A stretch of DNA of 54,718 nucleotides from Patescibacteria group bacterium. Its GTDB lineage: Bacteria; Patescibacteriota; Patescibacteriia; Patescibacteriales; GWC2-42-12. Within the stretch, counting starts at the first letter, position 1, and every line of letters begins with the position of its first letter. The position numbers were made by a program, and so were the translations under genes. Positions 22,082 through 28,192 of this stretch are shown one piece after another. The stretch lies in assembly GCA_028707005.1 (NCBI GenBank), contig JAQTVB010000005.1, forward strand, positions 1 through 54,718, in the 5' to 3' direction. The notes under the pieces are model-generated. The model searched no databases, had not been told where the DNA came from, and saw only the letters and a list, made by a program, of their open reading frames with translations.

Positions 22082-23293
22082 TTAATAAGTTGTGCAATTA
22101 ACATAAGCTTGAAGACCTACCCCGCCGTCTCCGCTTATTGTACAATTTGTAGTTTTTGGCATTTCAAATTTTGGAACAATAATCGGTTGATAGCTAGTAC
22201 TAGTAATAGGAGAGGATTGATGGGATGCAATTATATCTTTATAGGCTTTTTGCTCTGCAAGATAATTATAATCCATTACAGAAGTCATGTATAACCACGA
22301 CCGAGAAAATTCTGACTGACGTTCTTCTAACGTAGAGACATATTCGTCATATTTGTCATTAAGTGTTTTACGGTCAATATCGGCGGTTTTAATATCCGCG
22401 TTAAGAACGTTAAAATCTGACTTAAAACGATCTTCGCTTATAGGCGAATAGTATGCCTCTTTGGCCCTTTCTAGTCCAGAAATCGTACTTTCCATCTGAG
22501 TGATACCTGAAGAAAAGGCGTATTTTGTGCTTTCACAATAATTGATAGTCTTATCGAGATGCTCAATTAAAAGTATATAGGCTTGCTTATAATTTGACTT
22601 CGTTTCTACGTCTCTTAGGGCCTCTAACAAAGATTTCGCATTCAATAAGTTATATCTATAAGTGTTAGCATCTTCTATAACATTTTTAGCATATCCAATA
22701 TTTGATTTATAAAGACTGATTATATTTTTGATCCAATTCTGTAATCCCAGAGAATATTGTATATCTGTCTTTTGTTCGGAATATTTGGTGGTGTTAATTT
22801 CATTATCACTTACTAAACCATTTTTATTGGTGGGTAAACTTAATCCTCCAGATATGCTGATTTTTTCCAAATTACTATTTGTGATGCCAAGCCCCAAATT
22901 TCGCATTACATTAAAAGCCTCTGCGCCATTTTTTAAATAGTGTAAATTACCGCTAAAATCTACATAATAAGCTTCTCCATGTGATTCAACTTGCAAAAAT
23001 ATTTTACCGCTATGTTTAACTGCTGCGTTTTTATTGTTTTGTATTCTTTCTAAATCTTTGGTAGTTATACCTACTCCTAAATTCCTCATTATATTATATG
23101 CCTCATCGCCGTTTGCCATATAATGCCTTTCTCCTATTTTAGGTTCTACATACCAAGCTTGTCCCTTATCCTCAACTTGCAAAAGTATTTTTCCTTTTAA
23201 CCTAGTCGCTAAATCAGAAGCGCTAGAAAAATTTACCGGGGCTAGCACCAAAACAAAAATTAAAATTAAAAGAATTGCAAATTTTTTTCTCAT
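22082..23293 (-). CDS. Secreted CPR protein with two WYV-type repeats
   Basis: A 403-residue protein with a signal peptide (MRKKFAILLILIFVLVLAPVNFSSA). Two tandem repeats of about 45 residues follow, each with ILLQVEDKGQAWYV or IFLQVESHGEAYYV, then NIMRNLGVGIT or NVMRNLGLGIT and a closing helix. This repeat is frequent at the N terminus of exported CPR proteins. The C-terminal 230 residues are helical, probably coiled coil, ending in a Cys-containing tail. It is an envelope or secreted cargo protein of unknown role. Confidence 0.75.
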   Translation of the reverse strand: MRKKFAILLILIFVLVLAPVNFSSASDLATRLKGKILLQVEDKGQAWYVEPKIGERHYMANGDEAYNIMRNLGVGITTKDLERIQNNKNAAVKHSGKIFLQVESHGEAYYVDFSGNLHYLKNGAEAFNVMRNLGLGITNSNLEKISISGGLSLPTNKNGLVSDNEINTTKYSEQKTDIQYSLGLQNWIKNIISLYKSNIGYAKNVIEDANTYRYNLLNAKSLLEALRDVETKSNYKQAYILLIEHLDKTINYCESTKYAFSSGITQMESTISGLERAKEAYYSPISEDRFKSDFNVLNADIKTADIDRKTLNDKYDEYVSTLEERQSEFSRSWLYMTSVMDYNYLAEQKAYKDIIASHQSSPITSTSYQPIIVPKFEMPKTTNCTISGDGGVGLQAYVNCTTY

Positions 23294-23311
23294 AAATTTT
23301 AAGTTATATAA

Positions 23312-23533
23312 CTAATTAATCAACTCATTCATATTCTTCCTATAAATTTTCGCGAACCTTTTAACTTCAATAATATCAAGCCGATATTCACCAGATTCTA
23401 CCCGAGAAATATAAGATTGAGGCCGTTTTAGCTTCTTAGCCACGTCAATTTGTTTAAACCCGGCTTTAAGTCGAGCTTGCCTTAATTTCTTAATAAATTT
23501 TGCGTATTCCTTGGTCCAAATTGTTTTACTCAT
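23312..23533 (-). CDS. XRE-family helix-turn-helix regulator
   Basis: A 73-residue Cro/CI-type DNA-binding protein: LRQARLKAGFKQIDVAKKLKRPQSYISRVESGEYRLDIIEVKRFAKIY. A single HTH with no effector domain. It is the gene nearest the recombinase upstream region, reading away from it, so it may control the recombinase or the newest unit. Upstream sequence (ATCTAAAAAATCAATATCTAAAATTTAGAT) has a short dyad ATCTAAA...TTTAGAT that could be its operator. Confidence 0.85.
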   Translation of the reverse strand: MSKTIWTKEYAKFIKKLRQARLKAGFKQIDVAKKLKRPQSYISRVESGEYRLDIIEVKRFAKIYRKNMNELIN

Positions 23534-23639
23534 ATATTAACATGGTATATCTAAAAAATCAATATCTAAAATTTAGATATTATGCTAATATATAAATAAG
23601 TGTATTTCACAATAAAAAAGAAAAGCTTGCTTTTGGCTT

Positions 23640-23666
23640 AAAATAAAGTTCGAGCCGATATTTTTT
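23640..23666 (-). repeat. 27-bp inverted copy of recombinase 3' coding sequence
   Basis: This is the exact reverse complement of 25316-25342, which encodes KNIGSNFIL in the recombinase. It suggests a remnant of a second recombinase 3' end in opposite orientation. Confidence 0.7.
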
Positions 23667-23689
23667 ACAGGCTCTTTGGCAGTTTTTTA

Positions 23690-23819
23690 AAGTCGGGCAT
23701 TGCCCGCGGGAAAATGCCTTGCTTTTAAAAGCGTGGGCGGGCGCTTTTAAAAGCCTTTTTATAAAATAGTTTCAAACCTTTTTTTGAATTCGGTTCGGAT
23801 TAAATCATACATTGCCAGC
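23690..23819 (-). repeat. Long cassette repeat D (inverted copy of C)
   Basis: The reverse complement of the first 130 bp of repeat C, with about two differences. Joined to the adjacent 74-bp arm, the minus-strand frame reads ...FPNWLAMYDLIRTEFKKRFETIL then stop, which looks like the undisturbed recombinase C terminus. It is therefore a candidate attP-type junction. Confidence 0.85.
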
Positions 23820-23889
23820 CAATTTGGAAAGGTGTCGCTTCGCGACGCCAGCTCCCACTCAAATTTAGCTAAAAATCCAAACTTTTTGC
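23816..23889 (-). repeat. 74-bp inverted repeat, left arm (recombinase flank)
   Basis: The reverse complement of 25348-25421 with one mismatch in 74 bp. It contains the shared core GGCTG at its outer end and lies about 95 bp before the recombinase start. Confidence 0.9.
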
Positions 23890-23981
23890 CTTGCCGAGCG
23901 AAAGCGAGAAAGCCAAAAGCAAACTTTTCTTTTTTTCTTAACCTCCCCTAGCCCCTCCTTCGTAAGGATGGGAACAAATCT

Positions 23982-25502
23982 ATGAAATTCTTTCTTTATG
24001 CCAGAAAATCTACCGATGATGAAGAACGGCAAGTTTTGAGCATTGAAGCCCAGCTTGCCGAATTAAAAGAATTTGCCGCCAAAGAAAAACTTGAAATCGC
24101 CGCCTCCTTCACGGAGGCAAAAACTGCCAAAGAGCCTGGCCGAATGAAATTCGGCGAAATGCTTAATCGGATTGAGGCCGGCGAAGCTAATGGTATTCTA
24201 TCTTGGCATCCGGATCGTTTAGCCCGTAATTCCATAGACGGGGGCAAGATTATTTACCTTGTGGATAAGAATAAAATAAAATCTCTTAAATTTCCTACCT
24301 TTTGGTTTGAAAACACGCCCCAAGGCAAGTTTATGCTTAATATTGCCTTCGGGCAGAGCAAGTACTACATAGACAACCTATCAGAGAATGTAAAACGTGG
24401 TTTAAGGCAGAAACTGCGCCGTGGCGAGTATCCTGGCAAAGCGCCGATCGGCTATCTGCATGACCGCTTTAAAAAAACCATTCATGTTGATAAAACCAAA
24501 GCTAAACTTATAAAAAAGCTGTTTGAGATTTACGCTACCGGCGAATATTCGTTAAAATATTTGCAAAGCCAGTTTAAAGATTTAGGCTTGCTTAGTCGGC
24601 GCGGCTATGCTCCGTCTATCAGTATGATCCAATATATTTTAACTCAACCGTTTTACTATGGCGTGTTTAAATACAACGGGGAAATTTATCAAGGCCAATT
24701 CGAGCCAATTATAACTAAGAAACTTTTTGATACAGTACAGGTGGTAATGCAAAACCGAGGCAAGCCGCACAAAAAGAAAAAACATGACTATATTTTTACC
24801 AACGGCTATATGAAGTGCGGAACTTGCGGCGCTTGCATTACGGCTGAAAAACAAAAAGGCCATATCTATTATCGCTGTACGAAAAAGAAAGGCGCTTGCG
24901 CTGAAAAATATCTCCGCGAGGAAGAACTAGCGCAACAACTAAAAAACATTACGCAAAAAGTTTCTTTGCCTGATGATTGGGCTGATTTTATGATTAAAAA
25001 ACTAGACCAAGAAAAACTAGATAACGCCCAATCGTCTTTTGCCCTGGTCGCTGAATTAAAGCAAAAAGTTTTTTTGATTGACGAAAAGCTGGATAAACTC
25101 TTAGATTCTCATCTGGAAAATATTATTTCTAGGGAAGACTATATTTCTAAAAAAGAAAAACTGATCAATGAAAAAATTTCTATTACCGAGAGAATTGATA
25201 TAATTCAGCGCCATGGCAATAACTGGCTCGAACCCATGAGAGATTTTATTTTATCCTCTAAATTAGCCAAAAAGACCGCCGACATAGGCGATCTTTATCA
25301 AATTAAAGCATTTCTAAAAAATATCGGCTCGAACTTTATTTTGCAAAGCAAAAAGTTTGGATTTTTAGCCAAATTTGAGTGGGAGCTGGCGTCGCGAAGC
25401 GACACCTTTCCAAATTGGCTGCGGGACTTGGATTCGAACCAAGATACTCGCCTCCAGAGGGCGATGTCTTACCATTGGACGATCCCGCAAAGTATTCTGT
25501 AA
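23982..25502 (+). CDS. Large serine recombinase (resolvase/recombinase/zinc-ribbon)
   Basis: Site-specific DNA integrase of the large serine family. The catalytic domain begins MKFFLYARKSTDDEERQ (nucleophile about S10), with the conserved WHPDRLARN. The recombinase domain includes GYLHDRFKKTIHVD and IQYILTQPFYYGVF. The zinc ribbon is MKCGTCGACI...YYRCTKKKGAC, and a coiled coil follows around residues 340-400. The last about 30 residues (after PNWL) are encoded across tRNA-Gln on the opposite strand, so the C terminus depends on the integration site. It is the only intact recombinase in the array and the likely driver of it. It reads toward the tRNA, opposite to all cargo genes. Confidence 0.93.
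   Translation: MKFFLYARKSTDDEERQVLSIEAQLAELKEFAAKEKLEIAASFTEAKTAKEPGRMKFGEMLNRIEAGEANGILSWHPDRLARNSIDGGKIIYLVDKNKIKSLKFPTFWFENTPQGKFMLNIAFGQSKYYIDNLSENVKRGLRQKLRRGEYPGKAPIGYLHDRFKKTIHVDKTKAKLIKKLFEIYATGEYSLKYLQSQFKDLGLLSRRGYAPSISMIQYILTQPFYYGVFKYNGEIYQGQFEPIITKKLFDTVQVVMQNRGKPHKKKKHDYIFTNGYMKCGTCGACITAEKQKGHIYYRCTKKKGACAEKYLREEELAQQLKNITQKVSLPDDWADFMIKKLDQEKLDNAQSSFALVAELKQKVFLIDEKLDKLLDSHLENIISREDYISKKEKLINEKISITERIDIIQRHGNNWLEPMRDFILSSKLAKKTADIGDLYQIKAFLKNIGSNFILQSKKFGFLAKFEWELASRSDTFPNWLRDLDSNQDTRLQRAMSYHWTIPQSIL
25348..25421 (+). repeat. 74-bp inverted repeat, right arm / attL at tRNA-Gln
   Basis: The 3' coding end of the recombinase joined to the tRNA 3' end through GGCTG. It pairs with the left arm at 23816-23889. 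This is the present right-hand attachment junction of the element. Confidence 0.85.
25416..25489 (-). tRNA. tRNA-Gln (anticodon CTG), CCA encoded
   Basis: The cloverleaf was folded by eye. The 7-bp acceptor is TGCGGGA with TCCCGCA; the D arm contains AATGGTAAGAC; the anticodon stem TCGCC/GGCGA has loop CTCTGGA and hence anticodon CTG (reads CAG). The T arm is CTTGG-TTCGAAT-CCAAG, with discriminator G and an encoded CCA. Its 3' end CAGCCA supplies the core of the recombinase attachment site. It lies about 36 bp after dnaX on the same strand, with no clear private promoter, so it may be co-transcribed with dnaX. Confidence 0.95.
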
Positions 25503-25525
25503 GTACAGGTCGCGACCTGTCCTTA
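25500..25525. repeat. Palindrome ACAGGTCGCGACCTGT
   Basis: A perfect dyad between dnaX and tRNA-Gln (AAGTACAGGTCGCGACCTGTCCTTACT). A related palindrome (AGACAGGTTGCGACCTGTCT) is at about 43938. It could weakly terminate dnaX or be a dispersed repeat. Confidence 0.6.
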
Positions 25526-27157
25526 CTATGACACTACTTTTCCTCCGAACGTCTTTAAAAGATTATCAATCATATTCCCCTGCTTGTCCGCCGTAGCTTT
25601 AGCGGAGGCGGACTCGTTCAGCGCGGCCGGCTGCTTTAAATCAACCGGTTCATCGGAGATTAGTTTGCTGGCCGCCACTTCCAAATTTTCGTCAATCATC
25701 GCTTCAATCACCAGCGGCGCGCCGTAAACCTGGTTTAAAACTTTTTCAATAATATTTTTTACGGCCGCCTCGCTTACCCGGTCGCGGTGAAACTTGTATT
25801 TAAAAGCCAAGCAAAGCTGGTTGCCGGTCAAATTCTTCGGCTGGCAAACGCGCAGAATGAATGATAACGAATGATTGTACTGCTTTACTTTGGCCAAAAC
25901 CTCGTTCCATTTTTCCATAATCTGGCTATCAGTAACATTAATAGGCGTCTCAACCGCGCCAATTTTGTCCGCGACCGGTTTGGCTGAATTAGCGGCAGTT
26001 CTATAAGCAGTGAATTTTTGCGCCACGGCATCTCTGGGGATTATCCGCAGGCTTGATGGCGCCGGCAAAGCGCAAATTTCCACAATCGCCATTTCCAAAG
26101 ACAACTGTTTTATGAAATCCGCTTTTAAGTCGGCCGCGGCTTTAATCAGCTTTTCCATAATCTTTAAAATCTGTTCCACGTTTAATTCTCGCGCCAGCTG
26201 GTTGATCTTTAACTCCATGGCCTCGCCCATTTCCAAAGACAGCTTTTCGGCCAAGCCGGGGTTGATTTTAATGATCATTAATTTCCTTAAAATTTCAATC
26301 ATATTTTTAAGAAACATTTTTAAATCAACGCCGTCGTCCATCAATTGGTTAATCAGCCTGATGCCGCCGGCCGCGTCCTTTTTAACCAGCAAATTAAGCA
26401 AATTGATCACCTCATTCAAATCGGAACGCGGTATTACCAAATCGGCTTCGGCCTGGGTGATGGACTCGCCGCCGATAGCGATAATTTGGCCCAGCATGCT
26501 TTCCGCGTCGCGCATATGCCCGTCGGCGTGGCGCGCCACGGCCTCTAAAATGCCTTTGTCAACTTTTACGTTCTCGGACTGGACAATATAAGCTAATTTC
26601 TTGACAACATCATTGACGCTGATTCTTTTAAAATCAAAGCGCTGGCATCGGGAAATAATGGTTAAGGGAACTTTATGGGCTTCGGTGGTGCAGAGAATGA
26701 AAACCACGTAAACCGGCGGCTCTTCTATAATCTTAAGCAGGGCATTAAAAGCTTGCATGGTAAGCATGTGCACTTCATCAATAATAAAGACTTTGTATTT
26801 TGATCTGGCCGGCGTCACTCTGGCGTTGGGAATGATATTTTCTCTGACATTTTCCACTTGAGTATAGCTGGCCGCGTCAATTTCCATCACATCCAAAGCC
26901 CGGCCGCCGGTGATTTCCTTGCAGCTTAAGCATTTATCGCACGGCTCGGCCGACGCAGTCTCGCGCTTCTCGCAATTAATCGCCTTGGCCAAAACTCTGG
27001 CCAAAGTGGTTTTTCCCACAGCTCTGGGGCCGCAAAACAAATAAGCGTGGGCGACTTTGCCGGATTTAATTTCCTGCTCCAGCGTCACTTTAATATGGTT
27101 CTGTCCCACCACTTCTTTAAAATTTTGCGGACGATATTTTCTATATAAAGTAGGCAT
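25526..27157 (-). CDS. dnaX: DNA polymerase III subunit gamma/tau
   Basis: Clamp-loader ATPase of 543 residues. It starts MPTLYRKYRPQNFKEVVGQNHI, with Walker A GPRAVGKTTLARVLA, a four-Cys zinc module (CEKRE, CDKCLSC), DEVHMLTMQAFNALLK and the sensor SRCQRFDF. Near the C terminus the stretch SASAKATADKQG is the translation of a palindromic repeat inserted in frame (25582-25613). It lies just upstream of tRNA-Gln. Confidence 0.96.
   Translation of the reverse strand: MPTLYRKYRPQNFKEVVGQNHIKVTLEQEIKSGKVAHAYLFCGPRAVGKTTLARVLAKAINCEKRETASAEPCDKCLSCKEITGGRALDVMEIDAASYTQVENVRENIIPNARVTPARSKYKVFIIDEVHMLTMQAFNALLKIIEEPPVYVVFILCTTEAHKVPLTIISRCQRFDFKRISVNDVVKKLAYIVQSENVKVDKGILEAVARHADGHMRDAESMLGQIIAIGGESITQAEADLVIPRSDLNEVINLLNLLVKKDAAGGIRLINQLMDDGVDLKMFLKNMIEILRKLMIIKINPGLAEKLSLEMGEAMELKINQLARELNVEQILKIMEKLIKAAADLKADFIKQLSLEMAIVEICALPAPSSLRIIPRDAVAQKFTAYRTAANSAKPVADKIGAVETPINVTDSQIMEKWNEVLAKVKQYNHSLSFILRVCQPKNLTGNQLCLAFKYKFHRDRVSEAAVKNIIEKVLNQVYGAPLVIEAMIDENLEVAASKLISDEPVDLKQPAALNESASAKATADKQGNMIDNLLKTFGGKVVS
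25582..25613. repeat. Palindromic repeat in frame in dnaX
   Basis: TTGTCCGCCGTAGCTTTAGC followed by GGAGGCGGAC forms an imperfect dyad. In DnaX it adds SASAKATADK, a sequence unrelated to the family, in the unconserved C-terminal tail. Confidence 0.7.
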
Positions 27158-27214
27158 AATTTTATTAACAAAATCAATAAAGATGGCGTTGCCATCCCCT
27201 AATCTAGTTTAATG

Positions 27215-27405
27215 TAAAATTACTAATTGCTCTAATTTCTAATAAAAATCCCAAAACCCAATGTCCAATGACCAAATAAGCCCCAATAACCCAAATCCCA
27301 AAAATTAGAGCTTGGGATTTAAAATTTGATTGGTCATTGGGATTTGGTTATTAGGATTTAATTAGATTAATTAGGTTAATTAGAAATTAGAAATTTTTAT
27401 CTTTA
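27215..27405. repeat. AT-rich inverted-repeat element (MITE-like), copy 2
   Basis: The same architecture as 6735-6950: outer TTTCTAAT arms, inner AATGTCCAATGACCAAAT with its complement ATTGGTCATTGGGATTTGG. It fills the gap between dnaX and the next gene and holds no reading frame. Confidence 0.7.
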
Positions 27406-27412
27406 AATTTTT

Positions 27413-28117
27413 TTACGCCTGCTTCCTTACGATATTCTCCACCGCCGCCCATTTGCTTTCGCCGTTTTTCGGCACCAAAATCACTACCTCGTCGCCCGGA
27501 TCGCCTTTATAGTAAGTCACGCTGGCGGTTAAAAGCCGCCATTTTTTGCCATCGGCTAAAGCCAAATATTCGCTGGCGGCCGACCGCTCTAAAACTCCGA
27601 CCACGCGCGCCCGCTCAATCGGCCCGATTTGCTTATAAACGAAAGTGCCGTTGCCGGTAATGGTTAATTTCAAAATATCGCCTTCAACCAATTTTGATTT
27701 TGAAGCATAATTAGCCGGCACGCTGTACTGTTTCCCGTCCGGCCCAATCATGTTCTCGCCGTCAAACACGCCTTCAATGGTTCTGGGCTCGCCTATGGCG
27801 CTTTCTTCCGACCGACCGGCCGGCCAAACAGGTTCAAAACCCGCGTCGCTTAACTGCCCGATGCTGATAGCGGCTTCATCTTCCGCCTTGAGCGAACCGG
27901 CCAAAAGTTCAAGCAAGCGTTCGCTGTTTTCTTTCACATTGTTTAATAATTTTTTGGCCAAAACGATTTTTGATTTGGCAATCACGATATTTTCTTCTTT
28001 ATCCGCCTTCGGCGCGCCGTTGGAGTTTAAATATTCTTTGCCATCCAGCCTGATCGGCTGGCCGGAATCGGCCGCCAAATCCAAACCATCTCCTAAATTT
28101 TTGTTTTGATTTGCCAT
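27413..28117 (-). CDS. Hypothetical protein, 234 residues
   Basis: Not assigned to a named family. The N-terminal half is helical (IVIAKSKIVLAKKLLNNVKENSERLLELLAG). The C-terminal half looks like a small beta-barrel domain (RTIEGVFDGENMIGPDGKQYSVPANYASKSKLVEGDILKLTIT). No signal or membrane segments are seen. It follows the TraD-like ATPase gene on the same strand by about 75 bp and may belong to its operon. Confidence 0.6.
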   Translation of the reverse strand: MANQNKNLGDGLDLAADSGQPIRLDGKEYLNSNGAPKADKEENIVIAKSKIVLAKKLLNNVKENSERLLELLAGSLKAEDEAAISIGQLSDAGFEPVWPAGRSEESAIGEPRTIEGVFDGENMIGPDGKQYSVPANYASKSKLVEGDILKLTITGNGTFVYKQIGPIERARVVGVLERSAASEYLALADGKKWRLLTASVTYYKGDPGDEVVILVPKNGESKWAAVENIVRKQA

Positions 28118-28192
28118 ATTTTTTATTTTATTTAATTAACTTTGATAATTTCTCCCCCAATCTTACCTAAAACTTCATTTCTTGTAAAGCCC

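Larger units (their letters stand above)
11112..25421. mobile_element. tRNA-Gln-anchored cassette accretion array with large serine recombinase
   Basis: All cargo genes are on the minus strand, the orientation of tRNA-Gln at the right end. They are split by ten direct scars that start with GCTG, the same 4 bp present where the recombinase gene meets the tRNA 3' end (25418-25421). The scars are of two sequence families that each encode recombinase-like C-terminal tails on the plus strand. Distances between neighbouring scars are about 0.5 to 1.6 kb, and the newest unit (20336-25421), carrying the recombinase, is about 5.1 kb. I infer stepwise integration at the tRNA 3' end. The left limit could be farther left than 11112. 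Confidence 0.7.
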
